The position numbers and the translations under genes are program-made. This document shows positions 1 through 5,099 of a stretch of 5,099 nt of DNA, in pieces. Each line of letters starts with the position of its first letter. Position 1 is the stretch's first letter. This DNA comes from Clostridiaceae bacterium AF10-41 (GTDB taxonomy: Bacteria; Bacillota; Clostridia; Clostridiales; Clostridiaceae), in NCBI GenBank assembly GCA_027686065.1, contig JAQCTH010000124.1, positions 1-5,099 on the forward strand, in the 5' to 3' direction. The notes beneath the pieces were generated by a model. The model saw nothing but the letters and a program-made list of their open reading frames with translations, was not told the origin of the DNA and searched no databases.

Positions 1-39
1 CAATCCTTGTTTTGCTTCTGGAACTAATTTTGTTGCCAT
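1..39 (-). CDS. Alpha/beta-type small acid-soluble spore protein, N-terminal fragment
   Basis: Only the first 13 codons are inside the window; the rest lies beyond the left edge. They read MATKLVPEAKQGL. The LVPEAK-x-GL block is the conserved N-terminal start of alpha/beta-type SASPs, which coat DNA in the dormant spore, protect it from UV and chemicals, and are later cut by the Gpr protease. A textbook ribosome site, AAGGAGG, lies about 9 nt upstream of the ATG on the minus strand, so the start is secure. SASP genes are normally monocistronic and read in the forespore by sigma G; a candidate promoter of that kind lies at 112-140. Identification rests on 13 residues, but they are in the diagnostic position. 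The presence of this gene implies a spore-forming host. Confidence 0.82.
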   Translation of the reverse strand, partial: MATKLVPEAKQGL

Positions 40-84
40 AATAAATTCCTCCTTATAACTTTAAAAGTTTTTTATTGAGTATTT

Positions 85-107
85 TACAAAGTTTGTTTGA
101 CTTTGTA
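85..107 (-). other. Inverted repeat in the SASP leader
   Basis: TACAAAG (85-91) and CTTTGTA (101-107) form a perfect 7-bp inverted repeat around a 9-nt loop. If the promoter at 112-140 is right, this hairpin would lie at the very 5' end of the SASP mRNA, where such structures can slow decay. That role is inferred; the repeat itself is directly visible. Confidence 0.4.
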
Positions 108-111
108 CTAT

Positions 112-140
112 TATATTGTGCAAATAAAATCTTTATAAAC
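112..140 (-). promoter_or_regulatory. Candidate sigma-G promoter of the SASP gene
   Basis: Read on the minus strand, GTTTA (136-140) is followed after 17 nt by CAATATA (112-118). Against the sigma-G consensus as I recall it (GYATR, about 18 nt, CATWMTA) this is 4/5 and 6/7 matches. It would place the transcription start near 104-106, about 65 nt before the SASP start codon. The -10 region also contains a TATAAT that could serve sigma A, but no good -35 accompanies it. The call depends on the downstream gene being a SASP. Confidence 0.35.
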
Positions 141-202
141 TATAAAATTTAATACATTAGAGGAAATTTGGACATTAAAAAGAATATAATGGTACAAACT
201 AT

Positions 203-238
203 AAAAAAAGGTTATTTGAAAATAATTTTCAAATAACC
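203..238 (-). terminator. Intrinsic terminator of the ECF S-component gene
   Basis: A perfect 13-bp inverted repeat (210-222 with 226-238, 3-nt loop) is followed on the minus strand by seven T residues (203-209). It begins 10 nt after the stop codon of the minus-strand gene ending at 249. On the plus strand there is no T tract after the stem, so it acts for the minus strand. It isolates this gene from the SASP gene further along. The stem is AT-rich with GG/CC at its base, typical of low-GC genomes. Confidence 0.85.
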
Positions 239-248
239 ATTGTAATTT

Positions 249-875
249 CTAACTACTTCTTTTTTGCATTTTTAAAATTGCAATTACTACAGGAATTGAG
301 ACTAGTGCTGATAAAACAGCTTCAGCTATACCATTAGTACCTATTACCGAAAGTAAAGCAATAGTAACTTTACCTAAAGAACCCGATGAAATGGTTCCTC
401 TTTGCATAAGTATTGATGCATAATCCTTAAAATAAATCAAATAAATTGATCCAAGTACACCTATTGTATTAGTTAATGAACCACAAATAGCAGCTATTCC
501 AATAGATAGTCTTTTATTTTTCAATTTAGATCTTAAAAAGATATAAACATAGTATGATATAACCCCTATCAATACTCTAGGAAGTATTGAAACTATTGGG
601 TTATAAAAAAATGGTGACATTGGTGTTGGCGTTGTTATATTTTGATATATAGAAAATAATCCAAATATAAAACCAATAGAAGCTCCAGCTATAGGGCCTT
701 CTATTATAGCACCAATTATTACAGGTAAATGTAAAATAGTTAATTTGAAAAGTGGTAATGGTATAAACCCAAGACCTGTTAGTCCTAAGAATAAACAAAT
801 ACCGGAAAGCATAGCAACTACTACCATTTTCCTGATGTTTTCACGAGAATTTCCCATCCCTCTAGTATTTAACAT
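249..875 (-). CDS. ECF transporter S component, PanT/FolT-like (possible pantothenate uptake)
   Basis: A 208-residue integral membrane protein, the usual size for the substrate-binding S component of an energy-coupling-factor vitamin transporter. About six hydrophobic segments are visible (roughly 16-40, 46-60, 61-77, 92-115, 122-146 and 172-200). The stretch GLGFIPLP (34-41), the following KLTILHLPVIIGAIIEGP (44-61), and NPIVSILPRVLIGVISYY (92-109) are typical of the ECF_trnsprt family (Pfam PF12822), which includes the pantothenate (PanT) and folate (FolT) proteins. PanT seems the better match from memory, but the substrate is not proven. No ATPase or EcfT gene adjoins it, so it is probably a group II S component that shares an energising module encoded elsewhere. 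The ATG at 873-875 is fixed by GGAGGAG (881-887) 5 nt upstream. It is a single-gene unit with its own promoter (970-997), structured leader and terminator. The C terminus is a short basic tail. Confidence 0.85.
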   Translation of the reverse strand: MLNTRGMGNSRENIRKMVVVAMLSGICLFLGLTGLGFIPLPLFKLTILHLPVIIGAIIEGPIAGASIGFIFGLFSIYQNITTPTPMSPFFYNPIVSILPRVLIGVISYYVYIFLRSKLKNKRLSIGIAAICGSLTNTIGVLGSIYLIYFKDYASILMQRGTISSGSLGKVTIALLSVIGTNGIAEAVLSALVSIPVVIAILKMQKRSS

Positions 876-892
876 TTTAACTCCTCCGTTCT

Positions 893-968
893 TATTCCTT
901 TTAGGATATAATTCGGCAAAAAATAAATTTTTGCATTTTGTTCGGTTTACAAAGAATACCGACTCCTA
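893..968 (-). promoter_or_regulatory. Structured 5' leader of the ECF S-component gene, possible riboswitch of unrecognised type
   Basis: Read as minus-strand RNA, the leader holds, in order: UCGGU/ACCGA (5 bp, 942-962), GCAAAAA/UUUUUGC (7 bp, 5-nt loop, 916-934) and UCCU/AGGA (4 bp, 896-906), then the Shine-Dalgarno sequence at 881-887. Two alternative longer-range pairings exist: UAGGA (964-968) with UCCUA (901-905 region), and UAUUC (954-958) with GAAUA (893-897). The UCCU could also pair with AGGA of the ribosome site, which would be a simple off-switch. S-component genes are often controlled by vitamin riboswitches, but I do not see the conserved cores of the TPP, FMN, cobalamin, preQ1 or THF classes. 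Structures are hand-drawn; weak AU pairings arise by chance in such DNA. Confidence 0.35.
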
Positions 969-969
969 T

Positions 970-997
970 ATTTTATCATATATCAATAAACTGTAAA
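970..997 (-). promoter_or_regulatory. Sigma-A-like promoter of the ECF S-component gene
   Basis: On the minus strand TTTACA (992-997) is followed after 16 nt by TAAAAT (970-975), each 5/6 to consensus, giving a start near 963 and a leader of about 88 nt. An overlapping alternative is TTTACT (997-1002), 16 nt, TATGAT (975-980), which would start the RNA a few bases earlier and include the UAGGA strand of the leader. Confidence 0.55.
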
Positions 998-1034
998 GTA
1001 AAATTTTCACAATGTCGATAACTAAATAGTTGCA

Positions 1035-1081
1035 AATTTATTATATCTGTTATAGTATATATATAACAAGTATAATAAATT
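1035..1081. promoter_or_regulatory. Nested 47-bp inverted repeat, probable GntR operator
   Basis: Two pairs of arms share one centre at 1058. The outer arms are AATTTATTATA (1035-1045) and TATAATAAATT (1071-1081), 11 bp perfect. The inner arms are TGTTATA (1048-1054) and TATAACA (1062-1068), 7 bp perfect, with a 7-nt spacer. Only two positions per arm between inner and outer arms fail (one is T opposite G). The right outer arm contains the TATAAT -10 box of the ATPase gene, so a protein bound here would block RNA polymerase. The GT...AC ends of the inner arms fit operators of GntR-family dimers, and a GntR gene lies in the same cluster. The repeat is plain in the sequence; the binding protein is inferred. 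Confidence 0.6.
1047..1076 (+). promoter_or_regulatory. Candidate promoter of the ABC/GntR/DUF1648 cluster
   Basis: A perfect TATAAT at 1071-1076 lies 18 nt from the start codon of the ATPase gene, so transcription would start about 12 nt before the ATG, with the Shine-Dalgarno AGGGG (1083-1087) at the very start of the message. The -35 is poor: CTGTTA (1047-1052) with an 18-nt spacer matches 3/6. The short leader or the weak -35 means the start could lie elsewhere, but no better -10 is seen between 1000 and 1094. Confidence 0.45.
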
Positions 1082-1094
1082 AAGGGGTGATCAA

Positions 1095-1808
1095 ATGCTT
1101 CAAATAATAAATTTTTCAAAATCATATAAAAATGGTAAAAAAGCAGTAAATAATATTTCTATAACGGTAAATGAAGGTGAGATATTTGCATTTATAGGTC
1201 ATAATGGTGCAGGAAAAACAACAACAATTAAGTCAGTTGTAGGAATTTTAGAATTCGAAGAAGGAGATATATTAATTGATGGAACTTCAATTAAAAAGGA
1301 ACCTTTAAAATGTAAAAGTAAAATAGCATATATACCTGACAATCCAGATATTTATGAAGCCCTTACGGGAATTCAATATCTTAATTTTATAGCAGATATT
1401 TATGAAGTTTCAAAAGGTGAAAGGGAAGAATTAATAAAGTTATATTCAGAAAAATTTGAAATAACTAATGTACTCGGAGATTTAATTTCTTCTTATTCAC
1501 ATGGTATGAAACAAAAGCTAGTTTTAATTTCAGCATTAATTCACAAGCCTAAACTTTTAGTTTTAGATGAACCTTTTGTTGGTTTGGATCCAAAGGCTGC
1601 TCATATTTTAAAAGAGGAAATGAAAAAGATATGCAAGGAAGGTGCTGCAATATTTTTCTCAACTCATGTTCTTGAAGTAGCAGAAAAATTATGTGATAAG
1701 GTTGCTATAATAAAAGAAGGAAATATAGTAACTCAAGGAAAAATGAATGATGTTAAGGGAAATAGTTCTTTAGAAGATATCTTTATGGAGTTGATTGATA
1801 ATGAATAA
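1095..1808 (+). CDS. ABC transporter ATP-binding protein
   Basis: A 237-residue single-domain ABC ATPase that would power the membrane protein encoded immediately downstream. All motifs are present in order: Walker A GHNGAGKT (35-42), Q-loop region YIPDNPDIYE (79-88) with Asp82 where Gln or Glu is usual, signature SHGMKQ (135-140) in place of LSGGQ, Walker B LLVLDEP (154-160) with catalytic Glu159, D-loop GLDP (163-166) and switch His191. The SHGMKQ signature and the lone ATPase-permease layout are typical of ABC-2-type exporters, including EcsA-like proteins, not importers; no solute-binding protein is nearby. The ATG at 1095 has AGGGGTGA just upstream. The 3' end overlaps the permease gene by 8 nt, which suggests translational coupling and a 2:2 complex. 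The substrate cannot be read from the sequence. Confidence 0.93.
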   Translation: MLQIINFSKSYKNGKKAVNNISITVNEGEIFAFIGHNGAGKTTTIKSVVGILEFEEGDILIDGTSIKKEPLKCKSKIAYIPDNPDIYEALTGIQYLNFIADIYEVSKGEREELIKLYSEKFEITNVLGDLISSYSHGMKQKLVLISALIHKPKLLVLDEPFVGLDPKAAHILKEEMKKICKEGAAIFFSTHVLEVAEKLCDKVAIIKEGNIVTQGKMNDVKGNSSLEDIFMELIDNE

Positions 1809-3399
1809 AATATATATTCTATTTAAGACCACTTTAATAAATTCTTTAGGTATAAATAAAATTATAAAAGAAAAATCAAAAAAGGAAAAAATAAAGAATA
1901 TATCCATATTTCTTTCAATAGCAATAGCAATTTTATCATTAGTTTTTTCTACAACAATATCTACTTATCATGCTGCAAATGAATTAGAGAAAATGGGATT
2001 TTTAAATTTACAGATTATAATGGGGTTTATTTTAAGTTCTTTAATTATTTTTTTTACTTCAATATATAAGGCTCAAGGACTTTTATTTTCATCTAAGGAT
2101 TATGATTTACTTATGAGCTTACCAATTAAGAGAAGTGCCATATTGATAAATAAAATGCTTAACTTATTAGGATTGAATTATTTTATACTATTATTTGCTT
2201 TTTTACCACAAGCTATTGTTTATTTCTTAAAAGCAGATATTCAGTATTTATATTTTGTTTATCTATTCTTTGTATTTATATTTTTACCATTAATACCAAT
2301 AGTGCTTTCAGCATTTTTTGCTTTTATTATTAGTTATATTTCTTCAAAGATGAGATATAAAAACTTGATAATAAATATAGGTACTATACTTATATCTTTA
2401 ATAGTAGTAGTAGCTTTGTATAACAGTGGAAACTTAATACAAGATATTATAATTAATAGTAAATCACTAGCGGAAGGTATTTCTAATATATATCCACCTT
2501 CAATTTATGCAACAAGGGCTTTGGTTAGTTTAAGTTTAAAAGATTTATTGGTGTTTATTAGTATATCACTTTTAGTATTTGCCATATTTATATTTATATT
2601 TAGCAAGAGTTTTAAAATAATAAATTCAAAGCTACAAGAATCTTTTAGTAAATCTAATTATAAATTAGGAGATATAAATACATCTTCACAAATAGTTTCT
2701 TTAATTAAAAAAGAAATAAAAAGATATTTTTCTACACCTATTTATGTCTTAAATACTATAATAGGACCAATAATGATTATAGCGGCAGCTGTAGCAACAT
2801 TACTTTTTGGAAAAGATATGCTTTTTAAAATCTCAGAAATTAATTTTTCAGAAGAATTAATACCGTTATTTACCATTTCACTTGTATGCGGAATTTTATC
2901 AATATCTTGTACTACTAATTCATCTATATCATTGGAAGGTAAAAATTTATGGATATTAAAGTCTTCTCCAATTAAGGCTATTGATATATTTAAAAGTAAA
3001 ATAGCATTAAATTTAATATTAATTTTACCAGCTACTATAGTAAGTGATATTATATTCTTTACAGCGTTGAAATTATCACTTATAAATGTTTTGGCACTAT
3101 TATTGATAACTAGTATATACTCTTTTATTGTATCTATATTAGGATTAATAATAAACTTATACTTTCCTAAGTTGAATTGGACAACAGAAACATCAGTTGT
3201 AAAACAAGGAGCGAGTGTTATGATACAAATGTTATTATCAGCAGCAATTGTAGCAATTCCAACGATAATATTTATTTTAACTGATATAAAAAATTATAAT
3301 TTATTTATAATAACAATAATCATATACTTATCAGTTATTTTGATAGTTTTATGGAAGAGTTTAAATATAGTAGGAGTTAAATTGTTTAATAAGTTGTAA
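1801..3399 (+). CDS. Large ABC exporter permease with two related halves
   Basis: A very hydrophobic 532-residue protein with about 12 predicted membrane spans (roughly 33-55, 68-88, 124-143, 148-165, 166-182, 188-208, 248-268, 317-336, 353-372, 402-424, 427-453, 473-494, 500-522; edges approximate). The size and the SSKDYDLLMSLPIKRSAI block (98-115) recall the 'putative ABC transporter permease' family PF16949 (ABC_tran_2), known mostly as the partner of single ATPases. A second block, NLWILKSSPIKAIDI (382-396), has the same L-x-S-x-PIK pattern, so the protein appears to be an old duplication in which each half carries a cytoplasmic coupling loop for the ATPase. Two starts are possible: TTG at 1795 (2 residues more) or ATG at 1801. 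The ATG is preferred because GGAG (1787-1790) lies 10 nt from it and only 4 nt from the TTG. It overlaps the ATPase stop as ATGAATAA. Cargo is unknown. Confidence 0.85.
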   Translation: MNKIYILFKTTLINSLGINKIIKEKSKKEKIKNISIFLSIAIAILSLVFSTTISTYHAANELEKMGFLNLQIIMGFILSSLIIFFTSIYKAQGLLFSSKDYDLLMSLPIKRSAILINKMLNLLGLNYFILLFAFLPQAIVYFLKADIQYLYFVYLFFVFIFLPLIPIVLSAFFAFIISYISSKMRYKNLIINIGTILISLIVVVALYNSGNLIQDIIINSKSLAEGISNIYPPSIYATRALVSLSLKDLLVFISISLLVFAIFIFIFSKSFKIINSKLQESFSKSNYKLGDINTSSQIVSLIKKEIKRYFSTPIYVLNTIIGPIMIIAAAVATLLFGKDMLFKISEINFSEELIPLFTISLVCGILSISCTTNSSISLEGKNLWILKSSPIKAIDIFKSKIALNLILILPATIVSDIIFFTALKLSLINVLALLLITSIYSFIVSILGLIINLYFPKLNWTTETSVVKQGASVMIQMLLSAAIVAIPTIIFILTDIKNYNLFIITIIIYLSVILIVLWKSLNIVGVKLFNKL

Positions 3400-3437
3400 A
3401 AATTGCAAAGCAATTTTCTAGTGTGAACTGTGAACTG
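3399..3437. repeat. Short hairpin plus heptamer repeat in the permease-GntR gap
   Basis: AAAATTGC-AAA-GCAATTTT (3399-3417) is a perfect 8-bp hairpin with a 3-nt loop, starting in the permease stop codon. It is followed by two exact copies of TGTGAAC (3422-3428, 3429-3435) and the start of a third. The composition (GTGAACTG) differs from the flanking AT-rich DNA. From memory, similar AATTGC-hairpin and GTGAACTGTGAACTG strings occur between genes in several clostridial genomes, so this may be a copy of a dispersed element. The hairpin could also be a weak terminator or processing site, but its T run is inside the stem and only four bases long. Confidence 0.45.
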
Positions 3438-3441
3438 AAGC

Positions 3442-3451
3442 AAAGGATGTG
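3442..3451 (+). promoter_or_regulatory. Ribosome site that sets the TTG start of the GntR gene
   Basis: AAAGGATGTG (3442-3451) resembles AAAGGAGGTG with one change and lies 5-8 nt before the TTG at 3457. No ATG or GTG occurs in frame near here; the first in-frame ATG (3604 region, residue 50) would remove most of the DNA-binding domain. This supports TTG initiation. Confidence 0.6.
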
Positions 3452-3456
3452 TTAAA

Positions 3457-3840
3457 TTGATTTTAAGAATAGATTTTGATTCGGAAACTCCAATATATGT
3501 CCAAATAAAAAATCAGGTTATTGAGGGTATTGCTAAATCTGAAATCGAAATAGGAGAAGAGCTACCTTCAGTAAGAGCATTGGCCGAAGATATAGGGGTA
3601 AATATGCATACTGTTAATAAAGCATACAATATGCTTAAGGATGAAGGGTATATTAAAATTGATCGAAGGAAAGGTGCGGTTGTTTCATTGAATTTAAATC
3701 AATCAATGGAGAAATTTAGAGAAGATTTAAATGAAAATTTATATTTTTATATGGCTCAGTGCTTTAATAGAAATATAAATAAAGAAGAGATTAAGGAATT
3801 TATTGATAAAATATTTATAGATTTTAATAAAGAGGAGTAA
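3457..3840 (+). CDS. GntR-family transcriptional regulator, YtrA subfamily
   Basis: A 127-residue protein, the short length characteristic of YtrA-type GntR regulators, which have the winged helix and only a small helical dimerisation tail. The domain begins with ETPIYVQIKNQVIEGI (10-25), followed by LPSVRALAEDIGVNMHTV (36-53), the recognition helix NKAYNMLKDEGYI (54-66), and the wing IDRRKGAVV (68-76). Residues 80-127 are helical and charged, with no effector-binding domain such as UTRA or FCD. Translation starts at TTG. The last codons, AGAGGAG, are the ribosome site for the next gene 4 nt downstream, so the two are coupled. In Bacillus, YtrA represses its own operon of ABC transporter genes and responds to cell-wall-active antibiotics; by analogy this protein is likely to repress the cluster from the palindrome at 1035-1081. 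The ligand or signal is unknown. Confidence 0.92.
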   Translation: MILRIDFDSETPIYVQIKNQVIEGIAKSEIEIGEELPSVRALAEDIGVNMHTVNKAYNMLKDEGYIKIDRRKGAVVSLNLNQSMEKFREDLNENLYFYMAQCFNRNINKEEIKEFIDKIFIDFNKEE

Positions 3841-3844
3841 TTAT

Positions 3845-4981
3845 ATGGATACAATAATCACTTGTATAATGATGTTATTCTTGAGCTTAGTAGTATTTTT
3901 TAGTGGGTTATATGTTAATAAGTTTTCTAATAAAGGAATTATTTTTGGAGTAAGGGTTCCTAAAGAATATGAAAGATGCGAAGAAATAAAGACTTTGGAA
4001 AAGAAATATAAGAAAGTTTATATATTATCAATACTTCCATTTATAATAATTTTAAACTTTATAGTTTTTATATGCCCTAAACTATATGTTTTTATTACAG
4101 CAACATTCCTTTTAGTGTCTATTGTAAATATACCAGTAATTGTATATTGGAAAAAGTTAAGTGAATTAAAAAAAGAAAAGAAATGGGGAAAGTTAGGTAG
4201 GAATGTAGTAGTAGTAGATACATCTATAAGAAAACCTAAAAATAATGAAGATATAGCCAGTATAAAAAATAAGAATTTTTTATTATTAATTGTTGTGCCA
4301 ATAATTAATATGATATTGACACTTATATATTATAAAAATGTTCCTGATATTTTTCCTATACATTTCAATTCTTCAGGTATAGCCGATAGATTTGCTTCAA
4401 AGTCAGGTTTATCAGGATTAATAAATTTAATGATATTACCTTTAATGGAAATAGTAATGATTGTATTTTTTATGGTTATAAATAAATTTGCTATTAATGG
4501 TAAAGTTGATATAAATAGTGGAACTTTAAGTGAAATAAAAGAACAAAGTAAAACATTTAAAATGTATAACTCAATTTTTTTATATAGCATATTGATTGAA
4601 ATTGTAATTTTATTTTCATTAATTCAATTCTCAATAATATATAGCTGGAGCTCAAATGTAATAAAATTAATAACTATAATATCTTTAATAGTTATATTAT
4701 TTACAGTGATAGTAATTACTATGATAGGTTATAAAATAGGTCAAGGTGGTAAAAATATAAAAATAAATAAGAAGGATGAAGAGATATATAGAGATGACGA
4801 TAAAAATTGGATTTTAGGAAACTTTTATTATAATAGGAATGATCCAAGTATATTTATAGAAAGAAGAATAGGAATTGGTTGGGATGTTAACTTAGGAAAT
4901 CCAATAGGAATGATTATAATGATTTTACCTATTATACTAATAATAGCAACAATAATATACTTCTTTATAAAAGGAATATAA
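3845..4981 (+). CDS. DUF1648/DUF5808-type integral membrane protein (SdpI-like)
   Basis: A 378-residue membrane protein with about 8 spans (roughly 3-24, 60-77, 81-101, 145-162, 192-212, 245-265, 273-296, 353-375). The segment VPDIFPIHFNSSGIADRF (166-183) is the DUF1648 hallmark (P-x-HF-x-x-x-G-x-x-D), shared with SdpI, the B. subtilis immunity and signalling protein for the SdpC toxin. Near the C terminus, WILGNFYYNRNDPSIFIE (322-339) followed by RIGIGWDVNLGNPIG (341-355) matches what I know as DUF5808, often joined to DUF1648 in Firmicutes. The SdpI C-terminal domain itself is not evident, so immunity is only an analogy. The N-terminal span ends in NKFSNKGIIFGVRVP (25-39), a conserved start in this family. 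ATG at 3845 is set by AGAGGAG (3831-3837). It is translationally coupled to the GntR gene, and such GntR plus DUF1648 pairs recur in Firmicutes. Its biochemical role is not established. Confidence 0.82.
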   Translation: MDTIITCIMMLFLSLVVFFSGLYVNKFSNKGIIFGVRVPKEYERCEEIKTLEKKYKKVYILSILPFIIILNFIVFICPKLYVFITATFLLVSIVNIPVIVYWKKLSELKKEKKWGKLGRNVVVVDTSIRKPKNNEDIASIKNKNFLLLIVVPIINMILTLIYYKNVPDIFPIHFNSSGIADRFASKSGLSGLINLMILPLMEIVMIVFFMVINKFAINGKVDINSGTLSEIKEQSKTFKMYNSIFLYSILIEIVILFSLIQFSIIYSWSSNVIKLITIISLIVILFTVIVITMIGYKIGQGGKNIKINKKDEEIYRDDDKNWILGNFYYNRNDPSIFIERRIGIGWDVNLGNPIGMIIMILPIILIIATIIYFFIKGI

Positions 4982-5008
4982 ACGAATAATAGAGGAGGTG
5001 TATTTATT

Positions 5009-5099
5009 TTGGAGAGCTTATCAATAATGGTAACAATGAATAGTTGTATATTAACAATGATTATTTTATCATATTATATAAATAATTCATCTAATAAAG
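5009..5099 (+). CDS. Partial membrane protein, probable paralogue of the upstream DUF1648 protein
   Basis: An open frame begins at TTG 5009 and stays open for 30 codons to the right edge. A near-perfect ribosome site, GAGGAGGTG (4992-5000), lies 8 nt upstream, 27 nt after the previous stop codon. The peptide starts MESLSIMVTMNSCILTMI (1-18), a hydrophobic span, then reads SYYINNSSNK (21-30). That tail lines up with GLYVNKFSNK (residues 21-30) of the preceding protein, at exactly the same distance from the N terminus. It is therefore probably the start of a second DUF1648-family protein, translated from the same message. An alternative start is the ATG at 5027 (codon 7), but it has no ribosome site at proper spacing. 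Only a quarter or less of the protein is visible, so the family is inferred. Confidence 0.6.
   Translation, partial: MESLSIMVTMNSCILTMIILSYYINNSSNK

Noticed and set aside
601..798. Minus-strand open frame of 65 codons
   Set aside because: It lies wholly inside the ECF S-component gene in another frame, has no ribosome site, and its residue composition (many Asn, Tyr, Trp, Thr) is that of an out-of-frame reading.
893..968. THF (folT) or preQ1 riboswitch in the S-component leader
   Set aside because: A GGAG at the 5' side first suggested the THF class, but the matching CUCC closing strand and the conserved internal blocks are absent; the preQ1 cores are absent as well.
745..996. Plus-strand open frame of 83 codons
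   Set aside because: It runs antisense across the start and the leader of the ECF S-component gene, has no ribosome site and no recognisable motif.
1020..1031. 12-bp palindrome AACTA-AA-TAGTT between the divergent genes
   Set aside because: The arms are only 5 bp and AT-rich, not centred with the 1035-1081 repeat, and within chance expectation.
2048..2055. T8 homopolymer in the permease gene as a phase-variation tract
   Set aside because: Runs of 7-9 A or T are common throughout this AT-rich window and the reading frame is intact; nothing suggests switching.
3399..3417. Intrinsic terminator after the permease gene
   Set aside because: The stem is 8 bp with only two G-C pairs and the four T residues are part of the stem, followed by CTAG. 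It is too weak to call a terminator and is described as a repeat instead.
4204..4217. GTA-type trinucleotide run (also near 2404)
   Set aside because: It encodes consecutive Val residues in frame and is explained by codon bias.
4330..4590. Minus-strand open frame of 86 codons
   Set aside because: It is antisense to the DUF1648 coding region, including its conserved motif, and has no ribosome site; AT-rich membrane-protein genes often leave such open antisense frames.

Overview
The window looks like a chromosomal stretch of an endospore-forming, very AT-rich Firmicute, most likely Clostridium or a close relative. The evidence is the low GC content, strong A/T-ending codon bias, AGGAGG-type ribosome sites, use of TTG starts, and the first codons of an alpha/beta-type small acid-soluble spore protein (SASP) at the left edge. 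Genus is inferred from style; no 16S or similar marker is present.

Left part, minus strand (1-1000). A SASP gene runs off the left end, preceded by a candidate sigma-G promoter and a leader hairpin. Next comes a one-gene unit for an ECF-transporter S component of the PanT/FolT-like family (249-875). It has its own terminator (203-238), a sigma-A-like promoter (970-997), and an approximately 90-nt leader that can fold into several hairpins and matches no riboswitch I recognise.

Right part, plus strand (1035-5099). A compact cluster encodes an ABC ATPase (1095-1808), an overlapping large multi-spanning permease with two related halves (1801-3399), a short YtrA-type GntR repressor (3457-3840), a DUF1648/DUF5808-type membrane protein (3845-4981), and the beginning of another membrane protein that resembles the N terminus of the previous one (5009 to the end). 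The promoter of the ATPase gene lies inside a nested 47-bp inverted repeat (1035-1081), which is the best candidate operator for the GntR protein.

The working model is inference. The GntR repressor binds the long palindrome, sits on the -10 box, and keeps the ABC exporter and the SdpI-like membrane proteins off until a signal, perhaps an envelope-active compound, releases it. YtrA regulators of Bacillus and SdpI immunity protein of Bacillus subtilis are the precedents. A small repeat-like block (3399-3437) separates the ABC genes from the regulator and might instead split the cluster into two transcripts.
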